A DNA stretch of 64,000 bases, from the NCBI RefSeq assembly GCF_033568475.1, contig NC_133122.1, positions 69,897,442 through 69,961,441 on the forward strand, read 5' to 3'. How positions within the stretch are numbered: position 1 is the first letter of the stretch; each line of letters opens with the position of its first letter. The position numbers were made by a program, and so were the translations under genes. Below the pieces are notes generated by a model. It ran no database searches and was not told the origin of the DNA. It saw only the letters and a list, made by a program, of their open reading frames with translations. This DNA is from Henckelia pumila (taxonomy: Eukaryota > Streptophyta > Magnoliopsida > Lamiales > Gesneriaceae). Below are positions 1 through 10,623 of this stretch, in pieces.

Positions 1-1
1 A

Positions 2-184
2 TATTTTTCTTTGTTGAGAAAGATATTTTCAACAAACCATGGTTTTAAACAAGAGTTTGAACCAGAACGATTTCATATAAAATCTCAAAAACAAGTGAAT
101 CTATTTAAAATAGATTATTTACAAAACTTAAAGAGACTTATGTCTTATATACTCTCTGAAGAGATTAAGAAATATGATTTCTAA
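2..184 (+). CDS. C-terminal end of an upstream pararetroviral ORF (partial)
   Basis: An open frame enters from the left edge and runs about 60 codons to a TAA at 182-184. It overlaps the ATG of the next ORF (174) by 11 bases, a spacing typical of the packed ORFs of caulimovirids. The residues are rich in Lys, Phe and Ile. I do not recognise the product; it could be a small accessory protein. The start lies outside the window. Confidence 0.45.
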   Translation, partial: YFSLLRKIFSTNHGFKQEFEPERFHIKSQKQVNLFKIDYLQNLKRLMSYILSEEIKKYDF

Positions 185-641
185 TTCTCAATTTCTAGAG
201 ATCACACCAGATTCCTCTAAACTCTCCGGATTTCTTAGAGAAATTCAAAATACGGTACAATATTACAGTAATCAGCTGTACGAAATACATCGGCAGATTG
301 GAGAAATCCTTAAGAAACAAGAAGAAATTCTTGTAACTATAAAAGATCTTCAAACCAAAATCGTAAATCTAGAACACACTTCTAGTTCTAGAAAAGGAAA
401 TACAGGAGGAAGGTTACCACTCTCGTTTGGTACCGAACCTCTGTTACATCAGAAAGGTAAAACCAAAATGGTTCAAAAACATTTAACTGATGATGAAATG
501 ATGATTAATCTTATAAAGGAAGTATCAGAGAAAAAACTATCTGATGACTACTTTAAAAAGATTAAATCTCGAGGATCTACAAGATCTTGCGGATTCTGTT
601 GTGAATCTCAAAGTAGTAGATCTAAAAATAAATTCCCCTGA
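174..641 (+). CDS. Small coiled-coil pararetroviral protein, virion-associated-protein-like
   Basis: 155 codons. Residues about 25-70 are heptad-like (repeated Ile/Leu with Lys, Glu and Gln), predicting a coiled coil; the C-terminal third is basic and Ser/Arg rich. A short coiled-coil plus basic-tail protein just before the coat-protein ORF is the layout of caulimovirid virion-associated proteins, so that role is inferred from shape and position, not from a diagnostic motif. It overlaps the coat ORF (544) by 98 bases in another frame. The overlap may be natural, or a frameshift may have split one longer coat precursor. Confidence 0.45.
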   Translation: MISNSQFLEITPDSSKLSGFLREIQNTVQYYSNQLYEIHRQIGEILKKQEEILVTIKDLQTKIVNLEHTSSSRKGNTGGRLPLSFGTEPLLHQKGKTKMVQKHLTDDEMMINLIKEVSEKKLSDDYFKKIKSRGSTRSCGFCCESQSSRSKNKFP

Positions 642-1950
642 GGGTGAACAACCCATAGGGAATCCCCCTAGATATATGGTTAAAACAGAAGAACCACATA
701 GTGAGTTCCATGTTGGAGAAAATTCACATCCAGCCGGAACCAGATCAAGAAGGAGTAATATACCAATACATCAAACTCCTTATGGAAAAATCGTTTTAGA
801 CCCTATACATCCTTATGGGGTTATGTTAAACCTGGATGTTCTGGAATTCAAAAATAGAGAAGATCTTATAGATGATTGGACATCAGCAATGAGAATAGCA
901 GCAGGAACTTTAGATCTCAATAAAGAAGGATTTATCAAACTTCTGGAAATGAGTCTAATGGGATCTGTCAAGATAGCTTGGGAAATGACCATTCTAGAAA
1001 CCAAGGAATCAATCTTAGCAGGAGAATCACTTAGCGAGATTGGAGGAAGAATGACCACCCTTTTTAAAGCACAATTCATAGGGGTAGACTATTTCAATAA
1101 TCAAGATACAGAGAAAAAGAAAAGATATACTCAAGCTCTGTATAGCCTCGAGTTACATGATATCTGTTTAGTTGATGAATATATTATGTTATTCACCAAA
1201 TATAGATGGAATTCGGGAGTTGAAGAAAATATAGCCATTCAGCTATTTTTAGCAAAAATGCCAAGCCCCTGGAGAGAAATGCTGATAAAAGAATACGTTC
1301 CAGGTAATCTTGATACATTGGCAAGACGCGCCTCCTTTTTGAAAGATAAATTGGCGGAATGGTGCCATATGGCAGCATTACAGAAGAACTACAAGAAAAT
1401 AAGGGATATTAATAAGCATAATCCTCTATGTTGTAGAGAAAATGATCTCCCTACGGTTATAGGGAATAAATCACAGGGATTTAAGAGGAAGAAATTCAGA
1501 AATAATCCCTACAATAAAAGAATGAAAAGTTCTTGGAAACCAAGAACATTTTGGTCCAAACAAAAGGCCAGAGCCTATAGATCTGGTAGAAGAAGTGGAC
1601 CTACACGAGCATCCCCAGCAACAAACTCATCACAAAGCAGGGGAAGAACACCATCTAGAAGAACTTTCAGAAGAACTCATACGAGAGCAAGTGAAAGTTT
1701 TAAGGATTGCAATTGCTGGACATGTGGAGCTAGAGACCATATATCTACAAACTGTACAGAAAACGAGAGAAAAGGAGTTAAACTCTTTGAAGCAACACCA
1801 GATATGGATGATGCGGTCTTCTTTCAAGATCTAGTCCAAGTATATCAATTTGAGGATATCCCCTCAGATGAAAGTATATACGAAGAAGAGATATTGTTTA
1901 ACCAAGATGAATCTGAAGATGAATCAGAATCAGAATCAGAATCAGAATAA
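544..1950 (+). CDS. Pararetroviral coat protein (gag-like) with CCHC zinc knuckle and acidic tail
   Basis: 468 codons without a stop, the best preserved ORF of the viral copy. The central part (residues about 95-275) is the helical capsid region. A Lys/Arg-rich stretch follows at about 310-375, then a zinc knuckle CX2CX4HX4C beginning with CWTC near residue 393 (bases about 1709-1755). The C-terminus is strongly acidic and ends in a run of Ser-Glu pairs encoded by a short GAATCA repeat (about 1909-1947). Acidic termini, a basic region and one CCHC knuckle are the standard marks of caulimovirid coat proteins. It would package the pregenomic RNA and form the capsid. The true start may differ from 544 because of the overlap with the previous ORF. 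Confidence 0.8.
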   Translation: MTTLKRLNLEDLQDLADSVVNLKVVDLKINSPEGEQPIGNPPRYMVKTEEPHSEFHVGENSHPAGTRSRRSNIPIHQTPYGKIVLDPIHPYGVMLNLDVLEFKNREDLIDDWTSAMRIAAGTLDLNKEGFIKLLEMSLMGSVKIAWEMTILETKESILAGESLSEIGGRMTTLFKAQFIGVDYFNNQDTEKKKRYTQALYSLELHDICLVDEYIMLFTKYRWNSGVEENIAIQLFLAKMPSPWREMLIKEYVPGNLDTLARRASFLKDKLAEWCHMAALQKNYKKIRDINKHNPLCCRENDLPTVIGNKSQGFKRKKFRNNPYNKRMKSSWKPRTFWSKQKARAYRSGRRSGPTRASPATNSSQSRGRTPSRRTFRRTHTRASESFKDCNCWTCGARDHISTNCTENERKGVKLFEATPDMDDAVFFQDLVQVYQFEDIPSDESIYEEEILFNQDESEDESESESESE

Positions 1951-1976
1951 AGAAGAAGTGTTTCGACACGAAACAC

Positions 1977-2696
1977 ATGAGAGTTTGGCTGGGTTTTTTT
2001 AGTCAAACCACGATATCTCATAATATGGTCCAAAGGATTATGAGAGAAAATCCAACATTACAAAAGTACCAAGGATTTTCGGCAGGACAAGTAGAAAGAG
2101 TCTTAGGCAACCTAGGGCTTAGACAAAGAAGACATCACTTGATTTACAAAGTATCCAGAAGGGAAATGGAAATCCATATGGAGTTAACAAGTAATCAAAT
2201 AGAGATGCAGTTAATTCCTTTTGAAAAAGTAAGAGAGGAATTGCAGAAGATGAAAAAATAGGTAGCAAGAACGATGTCTTGGATTCATATTGGAGCAATC
2301 CAAATAATGATCAAGGCAACTTTTAAAGAAGGGATAGATTCACCCATTGATATTGTAGTATATGATAAAAGAATGGGAAATATCCAAGATGATGTTTTGG
2401 GTACGATCTCAGGAAATCTATGTGCAGGGAAAATTGTAGGAGTTATTTATCCAATAATAGCCTACAATTTAGCTGACAGAGACTTTAGTCGAGCCTTGAC
2501 GTTGCATCAAAACTTCAAGGAAAAAAGATTAATGAAGGAAGGTAATAGACCATATTCTATTACCTATCAAATTTCATATGCTCTTTCTAATACTCATCAT
2601 TCTGAATTATTTATTAGAAATGAGTTTATTGAAATTCCAGAAATCTTTGGGAAAGTTGCTCAAGCAATATACTTGAAAGAATCGAGTTTCCTTTAA
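1977..2696 (+). pseudogene. Pararetroviral movement protein (30K superfamily), broken
   Basis: Two same-frame pieces, 1977-2261 and 2274-2696, are separated by an in-frame TAG (2259-2261). The second opens with a conserved 30K-type core: an aromatic-His-Ile-Gly beginning, the Lys-Ala-Thr-Phe element, the Gly-Ile-Asp-Ser-Pro element and a following Asp-Lys-Arg. Further on are an Asp-rich strand and a Tyr-Ala-Leu-Ser-Asn segment with two His. 30K proteins line or modify plasmodesmata for cell-to-cell spread. The frame is lost near 2690, where the sense reading moves one base over. Placement between coat and protease is notable, since in genus Caulimovirus the movement protein comes first. Confidence 0.75.
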
Positions 2697-2788
2697 TTCA
2701 AGAAACAAACATTCAAATACAAGATAAACCGGTTCTATACAGAGATCTTAAAATAGAACCCCATAGGTTATCTTTCCAAGGTGACCGA

Positions 2789-3154
2789 ATGAAAAGTCGA
2801 ATGTGGGAAAAATCTCCTATTCAGGAAATTCCACCAGAAGAAAAGGAGTTTTCGATAATAGGAAAACTTAGATCTCCAGAAGGATGGAAAAAAGTCAAAA
2901 TAGTATTCGAAATTACAAGTCACAGGAACCAATTTCCTTGTAACTCGATTTACTATTTAGAGCAGCAGGTAATAGGAACTTACCAAGCATTAATAAATAT
3001 TAGAGAATTGGAAGTTCAAATCTGTGGAATTCTAGGAAATGAAGTGGATCAGCTCATTCTTGGCCTAGAGTTTCTGGAGGACCATAAACCATGGAAATGC
3101 TCTGAAAAAGGAATAGAGTTTATGGCAAAAGAAAAGACTTGGAGGATTCAATAA
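2789..3154 (+). pseudogene. Pararetroviral segment between movement protein and protease
   Basis: 121 codons in a different frame from the movement protein; the open sense reading begins upstream, near 2690, so the ATG at 2789 is probably internal. It could be the displaced C-terminal part of the movement protein. Near residue 90 there is a Leu-Ile-Leu-Gly-Leu-Glu-Phe-Leu stretch that resembles the second half of a retropepsin fold. I do not assign a function. Confidence 0.4.
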
Positions 3155-3166
3155 GAATTCTACGAG

Positions 3167-3433
3167 ATGGAAAACCAAGACAATTGGATAAGGGGCAATC
3201 CCTTAATCAGATTCGAAAACTCTGTTCACAAACAGAGGAAGAAGCAATTGTTGAAATTAGTAATTCATGAACATGATTTACTAGAACGCATTGAGGAAGT
3301 AGAAAGGAGTAACCATACTCTACCTTCTGAAGCCTTAGGAAAACTAAAGGTGAATAGTCTTAATCGGATTACTAAGGTAAAACATAGCCTGTTAAAAATG
3401 GCGGTGCCATTTAGTAATCCCTTTAAAAAATGA
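3167..3433 (+). CDS. Small unrecognised pararetroviral ORF preceding protease
   Basis: 88 codons, Lys/Arg/Glu rich, with a likely helical segment around residues 25-50. Its stop overlaps the ATG of the protease reading (3430) in an ATGA arrangement, so it may be either a real small ORF or the displaced N-terminal part of the protease polyprotein. No family motif was recognised. Confidence 0.35.
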   Translation: MENQDNWIRGNPLIRFENSVHKQRKKQLLKLVIHEHDLLERIEEVERSNHTLPSEALGKLKVNSLNRITKVKHSLLKMAVPFSNPFKK

Positions 3434-3860
3434 CGACAAGTCCTTTCTCCATATACATTCCGATTGGTATGTTGTATGAACAATATAAGGCTGAATACTT
3501 TGCAGCTTATATTGACTCGGGAGCAGAAATTTGTACAGCAAAAAGGGGAGTCTTCCCTGAAGAATGTGAAGAAGAATTGCCAAAAATTGCTGGACGAGAT
3601 TTCTCTCGAAGAATTTTAATTTTTTGCAAAGGAATAAAACAAGCAGAGATCCTTGTGGAGGAGCAGGACAAACACCCTGGTACAAGGTAAAAACACCACC
3701 AATCTATTTCCATGATACAGGAGCAGACATCCTGTTAGAAAATAACTTCTTACAAATTTTTAAGAAGTACACACAAGACAACGAGTCAAGAAGACTTATG
3801 TTCACTACAATTTGTGATCATAAAATTATTGTTCAAAGACTCAAGGTTGCTTTTTATTGA
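3430..3860 (+). pseudogene. Pararetroviral aspartic protease, frameshifted
   Basis: The first part (3430-3690) carries the catalytic Asp-Ser-Gly-Ala motif near residue 28. The second half is read in another frame (3624-3860), where a second acidic motif and an Ile-Leu-Leu...Asn-Asn-Phe-Leu strand resemble the C-terminal part of a retropepsin monomer. The two frames must join around 3620-3690, showing a frameshift. In caulimovirids this protease is the N-terminal domain of the polyprotein that continues into RT, as the neighbour at 3921 does. A TGA at 3858-3860 separates them. Confidence 0.65.
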
Positions 3861-3920
3861 CAATTACCGATAATATTTCACAGCCAGCGTGGTGATAAAG
3901 GACAACTTTTTCACCCAAAA

Positions 3921-5452
3921 ATGAAAGATCCAATAAGGTTTGGAGAAACCATGTTTAAAATAACAAGAGAACAAGAACTCCAAACAGAGGATATGGAGCT
4001 TCTCAAAGTAACTCTAAATCACAGAGATATAGAGTTAGAAAATAAGATATCCCTTGAATATGTCAAAAAGAGGATCAAAGAAAGTTACAATGAGCATCCT
4101 TTGGCATGGTGGGATAGAAATCAACTCAAAGCCATTCTTACTCTAAAGGAAGGCAAAGAGTATGAATTTTTCAGATATAAGCATATCTCAATGAACATAA
4201 CAGATCAAAGGGATATGAGAATGATTATCAAGGAACATTTGGACCTTGGTCTAATCAAAGAAGGAGTTTCACCATATAGCAGCCCAGGTTTTCTGGTCAG
4301 AAATCATGGTAAAATAAAAAGAGGGAAACCCAGGTTAGTTATTAACTACCAAGGTATTAATAAAATCTTGGAGTTTGATGGGTACTTCATACCCAGTAGA
4401 GAACATCGAATTAGCTGTGTACGAAATGCTAAAGTGTTCTCAAAATTTGATTGTATGTCTGGATTCTATCAGATTCGAATGGAGGAAGGCAGTAAAAAAT
4501 TCACAGCCTTCTCTACACCACAAGGACATTATATCTGGGAAGTTATGCCTATGGGATTGGCTAATGCACCCAAAATATTTCAAAGAAAATTGGATAATCT
4601 TTTTAAAGATTATTTCAACTTCATGTTTGTTTATATTGATGCTATTCTTATAGCATCAAAAAATATAGACGAACATGTTAAACATTTAGAGATTTTCTCT
4701 AAAATTTGTAAACAAGAAGGACTGGTTTTATCTGAAAAGAAAGCAGTCATAGACACAAGAAAAATTGAATTCCTTGGGATTGAGATTGATGAAACTGGAA
4801 TAATTCTACAACTCCATATTGTGGAAAAGGTAAAGAATTTTCCAGATAAACTCAAAGATGTAAAACAACTCCAAAGTTTCCTAGGAGTAGTTAATTTTGT
4901 AGGAATGTTCATAAACAATCTGGCAATGTACAGAAAGGTGTTCAGCCCTTTGTTAAAAAAGGATGCAAGGTTTATATGGACCGATGACCATACTAAAGGG
5001 GTGAACCAATTAAAGGAGATATGTAAGAATCTCCCAAAAATGGCTATACCCGTGGATGAAGATGATCTGGTGTTATTTACGGATGCTAGTGATGAATGGT
5101 GGGCAGCAGTGCTTACTAAGATCGCTCCGGATGGAGAAATACCATGCAGATACTGTAGCGGTCTTTTTTTAGAATCTGAAGCTATCAGATGGCATATCAA
5201 CGAGAAGGAATTTTATGCAGTTAAAAGGGCTTTCGAAAAATGACCATTATTTTTACTTGCTAAAAAATTCACTTTGAAGGTTGATAACACTCAGATAAAA
5301 GCTTTCCTAAGGAATAAGATTGAATCTAAACCTGAGAAAGCTAGGTTATTAAGATGGCAAGCTTTATGTCAAAATTATATTTTTGATATTGTTATTATTA
5401 AATCTCATAAAAATATTCTTGCAGATTTCTTAACAAGAGATGGAAGGAAGTG
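3921..5452 (+). pseudogene. Pararetroviral reverse transcriptase and RNase H, inactivated
   Basis: The frame 3921-5243 contains RT blocks in order: Pro-Arg-Leu-Val-Ile-Asn-Tyr, a Phe-Asp-x-x-Ser-Gly-Phe-Tyr block, Ala-Phe-x-Thr-Pro-Gln-Gly, Met-Pro-Met-Gly-Leu-x-Asn-Ala-Pro and a Phe-Leu-Gly block. RNase H begins with a Thr-Asp-Ala-Ser motif (about 5080). The catalytic Tyr-x-Asp-Asp reads Tyr-Ile-Asp-Ala: codon GCT at 4641-4643 replaces the second Asp. A TGA at 5241-5243 interrupts RNase H, and the same frame continues to 5450-5452, where it overlaps the next ORF. The enzyme would copy the pregenomic RNA into DNA; this copy cannot. Confidence 0.9.
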
Positions 5453-6930
5453 AAGTAGATTCCATCATGAAAATGCAGAGGCATCTCAGGGAACACCTTG
5501 GGCTACTTCAAACTGAGTTCAACCAGCTTGTCCTAAGTGCCGATATGGCGGGCAGGTTACAACAAGCTAATCGGATCAAAGTATCCAATCGAATCACAGG
5601 ATGTATGCAAGCTCAAACTCAACTATGGGATGCTATTCAAGGGCCAATTATGCATGCCATAGAAAAACCACTGGTTTCTCAAAAACAAGAAATGTTAAAA
5701 CCATTTATTTTACAAGAACAAGAAATATAGCCACCGGTTGTAAAACAATATGTTGAGGACTCTAATACTCAAGAAACAAGTGCTAATCTATCATCAGCTT
5801 TTGATGATCTAGATAAAGCAACAATTGATGATGATAACTCATCAAGTCAACCCTCCGCCTCTGGGGTAAAAGAGGAAGGGATCAATCTTAGGCCCCACAC
5901 CAACAAGGGAAAATCTAAGATCGATACTAACCCAGCTGTCATTTCTCCATTTCAGGTTTATCAACAAAGATGGGAGAAATTAAGCACAAGAAGTGAAATC
6001 AACCCGATCACTTGCAGGGTTGATGTTGCAGGAATATATCCAAGGGTTTGGCTAAAAAACAATGTCAATCCTAAGGATGTAAAGCTATGGTATGAATTTG
6101 GGGCTCTAGCCTCAGTTTATACAACTTCACCAGGCTTCCAAGAAATATCACAACTACCAAAATGGATTCAGGAAGCAGTACAAGAAACATGGGCAAATAA
6201 TGATCATTTGTCCAGAGGAGATGTGCTCGAGTTATACTTCTTTAGTGCAGCTCCAGAACCAACAGGAAAAGGATGACACGAGCCCTTTCATTTCATCAAG
6301 CTAAGGAGACCTGACATCAATTATCAAAGATTTATCAAGGATCCTATATCTGAAGAAATACCATTGGTGTCCACTTTTGGAGAAAATGAAATCTCAACCA
6401 GAAGGGAATGGGGGATTTGGGTTTGTCTCACCGAGATGGATAAGGTCAAGTTTCCGTTCAAATTTTATCAAAATTCTGTGAACGGATCATTCCTGTTAAA
6501 CACAATGACAGGAAAAACTACGGCTTTTGTGGAAGAACTCTTCGAAAAGAAGAGGAACTTTTTGTGGAACAACAAGCTAACGGGGAGTAAAGAAACTCGC
6601 CGAAAATTTTGTAACATGGCTCATATCGAAAGATGGTCAGAGAATATCTGCCCAGAATGCCCAAACCAGAAGGAGCCAGAATTCGAAAAAACCTTCAAAT
6701 CCCGAACGGATCGAAAAGATTTTTTTCGAGACAAGCAAAGGTGGACAGGGACCACCAAAACCACGTTTTCCCAGGGGCCCACTGCAAAAGCAAAAGATGC
6801 CCCAACAACAATAAAGAAGGCATGTGAGGAGAATAAATCCAAAAGAAAAAGTCAAGCATATGACTCCTCCACTAGTAAAAGATGCCATCGGGCATGTGAC
6901 TCTCCCACTAGCAAAAGATGCCATCAATAA
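5440..6930 (+). pseudogene. Transactivator/viroplasmin-like last ORF of the pararetrovirus, two stops
   Basis: One frame of 497 codons from the ATG at 5440 (inside the end of RNase H) to 6930, broken by TAG at 5728-5730 and TGA at 6274-6276. The N-terminal 95 residues look helical or coiled. A Ser/Asp/Gln-rich linker follows, then a conserved-looking core around 5960-6260 with spaced Trp, Tyr-Glu-Phe-Gly and an Ile-Ser...Pro segment. A Cys/His cluster lies near 6610-6665, and the basic Lys/Ser/Thr tail has a repeated Ser-Lys-Arg-Cys-His motif. The last ORF before the promoter in cavemovirus- and caulimovirus-like genomes is the translation transactivator/inclusion-body protein, so that role is inferred from position and general composition. 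Confidence 0.55.
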
Positions 6931-7430
6931 TGGCATAAAGAATTCAAGACAGCTGTAAGATTTCCTGAAGTTTCTCGGTGAAACGAGTGGAACTTTGGCT
7001 ATAAATACAGGATTTTGAGGAAGCTGAAGACATCGATCATTCCCTTCAATTTTCTTACGAAATAAAAATTATTGTAATATTTCTCTTTCTGAGTTTGTGT
7101 TAAATTTCTGTTTTATGTATTTCAAGAACAAGGCTACTATGAGTAGCTAAACTAGTTATCTCCTCCTCTTCAAAGGAGGTTGATTTATGTAATAATATGT
7201 TGTCTGAATAAATTTTCTAAGTCTCTTGTTCATCCATGCTTATATTTTATAATTAGTTTTATATACCATACGCCTTAAAGTAGAAAACGAATTAAGAATG
7301 TGCTGGGTGTCATTGAAGGAGCTTGTGCAGAAACCATCTGTTGCGACTGCATGGTTGAGTGTGAGGAGCACTTCGTAAAACTCGGCAGGTATGGCCCGAC
7401 GACACTATGGTCAAAGAGGTATTTAATTTT
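6931..7430 (+). promoter_or_regulatory. Pararetroviral pregenome promoter, poly(A) signal and leader
   Basis: A TATA box, CTATAAATA, lies at 6999-7007 and an AATAAA at 7061-7066, so transcripts starting near 7035 would meet the poly(A) signal soon after, as in pararetroviruses with terminally redundant RNA. An 11-codon ATG mini-ORF follows (7115-7150), then a CCTCC...GGAGG inverted repeat near 7170 and a further AATAAA near 7206. No tRNA-Met priming motif was seen here. From 7300 to 7410 the sequence is more GC-balanced and may be leader. The downstream boundary is uncertain. Confidence 0.6.
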
Positions 7431-7827
7431 AATTAATCTTACGGAAGCATGATGGGCTTATGCATAACTTTAATAAAATTGGGAAATAAAGGGCAGAATA
7501 GGTATTATTTAGTTTCAAGGACATGCTCGAGACACTTTTTAATTGAAAAGGGATATTTTCAGGATACGAAAAATAAAAGGGATATAATTGGCTCAATAAC
7601 GAAACTAGAAGGATATATTTAGGAATTATCCCGAATTTAATCATATTCGTAAACATATATATCTGATTACCTTTATTACTAGTTTACAATTATGTATATA
7701 CACGTTTTCAAAGAATTATTATTATTTACAATCTTATACATATTTTATTTATTATTATTATTTTTTATATTATTATTTACAATCTTAACAATATTTTTTA
7801 TTAATTTTGTTTTTTTTAGGTAGCACA
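7431..7827. other. AT-rich spacer, possible 5' intron of the PMD gene
   Basis: About 400 bases rich in A+T with ATT/TTA microsatellite-like runs (7710-7800). It ends in a pyrimidine tract and TTTAG at 7815-7819, a good plant 3' splice site, just before the PMD ATG. The left LTR expected for the Tat element was looked for here and not found. Confidence 0.4.
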
Positions 7828-10623
7828 ATGGTCTTTTTCAAAGATATATCTTCTTCTTTCGGCACTCAACGTTTGATGATTCTTGATGAATAAGGTCAAC
7901 CCGAAGAGAAAGACACTATTTTGGTTGTTGATGAGCCAGTGGCCGGTCGTTATGCAAAATCATGGCCGCGACTGACAAACTTACTTTATGCTCCCGAGTG
8001 GTCCATCGAGACTCCTTTTACCAAGAATTCTAAAGTTTGGGCTTTGCGGACAACTCACCATTAGCAATTGCAAGAGCATGTTCCATTGCCATCATTGGGA
8101 AGACGTATTATTGAAGGCAAGGCAAAGTGGGATGACACACTCCAATTTATTGGAGAATTTCATTATATCAAAGGCTATTGGGAGTGGACTGAAGATATTC
8201 TTAGCCGATGCGATCATAGGCTTCTAGCGGCGCAAATATATGACCCGGTTTATGCTTCATTATTCACATATGATTAAGATCCCAACATTATGAAGGCATT
8301 TTGCTAGGCATGGTGTCCACTCAACAATAAATTATTGACTTCACATGCCGAATTATCTATCTCTTTGTGAGATTTGCACTCTTTATCGGGCCTGTCCATC
8401 ACCGAAAATTTATATGATGAAGTTGTTCCTAGTGCCAAGGAGCTCACCGGCGTTGATGAAGCAGGTAGCAGATTCTTTCCTCGATCATGCAATCACTTAC
8501 TTCATGCTTTTCACATTCTTCGAGGAAATTCAAAATATAATCCGTGCTCTCAAGTGACTATTGATCAGTGGGTTAGATTTTGGTTCAAGAAGGCTTTTCG
8601 GTATCATTCACCTCCCCCTCGTAAAGATAAAAAGACAGCGCCCCCTGAATCCACATATAATCCACTTGGCGATTTCAAGACACACGAAGAATGGTCCTCT
8701 GCAGAGAAGACTATATTTTCGAAGCTTGGCATCAGAGACAACTCAAAAGATGAGACATACTTGGCGGCATATTTATCTTGTTGGTTATGTGTATTTGTCC
8801 TTCCTCAAAGCGGTGCCAAAATGATTTGTCCAAGTACTTTCAAGATGGCAAGCATCATGGCTAGTGGGCGGAAGGTGGTTATTGCTGTTCCAACACTGAC
8901 GAGCATTTATCGAGGCCTCAACAAAATTGCTGCTTCTTCAAATACATCTCGTGCATGTGCGACTTTTCCTACACACTTCATCTATGGTTGGCTTACGCAT
9001 TACTTTAAGACTCATACCCAAGTTTGGCAAGGAGCACGTGGTCCCAAAATGGCGAGTTTTTCTGGCGAAGGGAGTGCAAAACATTATGATTCAATTGAAG
9101 CTCGCAAAAGAATTCACAAAGGAGATTTTGCTTCTTGTACTTGCACCATGATCACAAGAAGTAAAGACTTTTTATATCTTGATAATGGAAACACGGAGGA
9201 ACTTGAGCAGAATTATTTTATTGTCATCCGTTCCGGCTATCTGTCTTTGCGCCAAGGAAGTCGTTTCTTGGTTGAACCTTATAGTCCTCACCTCTTCAGT
9301 CGTCCGTTTGGATTTTATCAAATACCACCAGGGGTTCTTGTTCGAGACATCCGCAAAACTTCTTTGGATGAAGGGCTTCTTTTTTGGCGGTTGAGTACTC
9401 TTTTCAACTCAATGTCTAGAGTGCAATTTCCATTCATGCCCACAAATGCGAAGAGATTATGCTTCGATGAGTATAAGAAGTGGTGGGCAATAGTTCATGG
9501 AAATTATTTGGAATAAAACATCACAATTTTGACTATCTCGAAGCCTTGTGAAAATTTGCGAGAAGGTAAAATTTGTGAGGATGAAAATGGGTTTCTCAGT
9601 GAAGACTCTCGTCCCAAAGATCATAGTGCTCATGCAATAGAACTTTTAGAGGTAAACAAGAGAAATGACTTCCAAGATAATGAGAGTAGCACTGCAGACC
9701 ATCATTGGAAAAGGGCAAAAAATAACTATAATCCTTCTGAGCCAAGAGTCATTGACATTGATAGTGTAATTGGAGACCCGAGACTCATAGGAAGCTTTGT
9801 GGGAGAGGTAATTTTTTTTAAAACAAAACTTCATTTTTCTTATTTTTTATTTTTTTTATTTTCCATCAAAATCTTTTGTCATTCCTTTTTTTTTTTTTAG
9901 GTGGAGAAGGAGTTATTGAATGTTGATGATACTCATGGTTCACAAGGCAGCCAAAAATCGATCATGGGACCGAACACATCACTTGCAATTCTTTCAGCCG
10001 GTGAACCAATACCAAAAGAGGGTTTTATTTTGGCAATTCCTTATGCAACTCCCAAGCCTGCTTCCCTTCTTGCATTTGATGGAGGAAAATTTTTATTTGA
10101 TCATCAAAAGGAATTTCTTCAAAGGTTGTGGGTTGACCTTCATGAAAAGATAATGAATACTTCAATTGACTGTATCTCTTCTCTTAAAGGCGACGTGTTT
10201 TTGATGCTTGATACCATGAAGAGTTTCCATGATTTTGATTTCTCTGGTTTGGAAAAGTTATTGGGATCATTTTTTGACAAAACTGCTGCATTTTATGAAG
10301 CCCAGTCAAAATCTTCCGAACAAACTGCCAAGGAGATTATTGCACAACAACTGAGTGAAGCCAAAGATCGTCTTGATGCTGCCAAAACTAGGGAGAGCAA
10401 AGAGGCGAGTCAAGTTCAATCTACTCATGAGGAGTTGGAGCGCATTACCAAAGAACTTGATGATTTGAAGAAGAGAAAGAAGAGCTTATATACTTCATTA
10501 AAGAGGCAACAACGATTGTTGTCTAGTGCTCAAGCAGAGGTTCATAAGATTGAGGAAGAAGTCACTGCCATCGGAGATGTTTCCCCTTTGGTTGATGGGT
10601 CCGTCGAGAATTTGAAGATGTAG
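7828..10623 (+). pseudogene. Plant mobile domain (PMD) protein gene, degraded, antisense to the Tat element
   Basis: One frame runs from the ATG at 7828 through the intron 9808-9900 to TAG at 10621-10623. It is broken by TAA 7891, TAG 8062, TAA 8275, TAG 8305, TGA 8368 and TAA 9514. Translated blocks match the aminotransferase-like plant mobile domain: Trp-rich segments near 8150-8200, a long conserved core 8370-9510 with Thr-Phe-Lys-Met-Ala-Ser, a Tyr-Gly-Trp-Leu segment and a C-terminal Trp-Trp block. The second exon encodes a hydrophilic part ending in a coiled coil (about 10300-10570). PMD proteins occur both as host genes and in transposons. Lying between integrase and the missing 3' LTR of a Tat element, in antisense, this copy is most likely the element's extra ORF. 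Confidence 0.75.
9808..9900 (+). other. Phase-preserving intron in the PMD pseudogene
   Basis: GAG|GTAATTT at the donor and a long T tract ending TTTTAG|GTGGAG at the acceptor. It is 93 bases long, divisible by three, T-rich, and ends in the in-frame TAG that would stop the unspliced frame. Sense coding resumes in the same frame at 9901. An intron in antisense orientation to the element is compatible with transcription from its own promoter. Confidence 0.7.

Larger units (their letters stand above)
1..7430 (+). mobile_element. Endogenous pararetrovirus (Caulimoviridae-like), left end outside the window
   Basis: The block reads, in order: the end of an upstream ORF, a coiled-coil ORF, a coat protein with a CCHC knuckle, a 30K-type movement protein, an aspartic protease, RT and RNase H, a transactivator-like ORF, then a TATA box and poly(A) signal. 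No integrase and no LTRs were found, which separates it from Ty3/gypsy elements. Coat protein before movement protein before pol resembles the order in Cavemovirus/Solendovirus-like groups; genus placement is inference. Every major ORF has a stop, a frameshift or an active-site change, so this is an old, defective genomic copy. The right boundary near 7430 is a guess, set where leader-like sequence passes into AT-rich DNA. Confidence 0.85.

Noticed and set aside
1909..1947. GAATCA repeat as a microsatellite insertion
   Set aside because: It is in frame and encodes the acidic coat-protein tail expected for the family.
7100..7827. The missing 3' LTR of the Tat element
   Set aside because: Neither TGTAGCTCGAATTC nor AATTGTCTACA, nor the TATA region of the known LTR, is found here.
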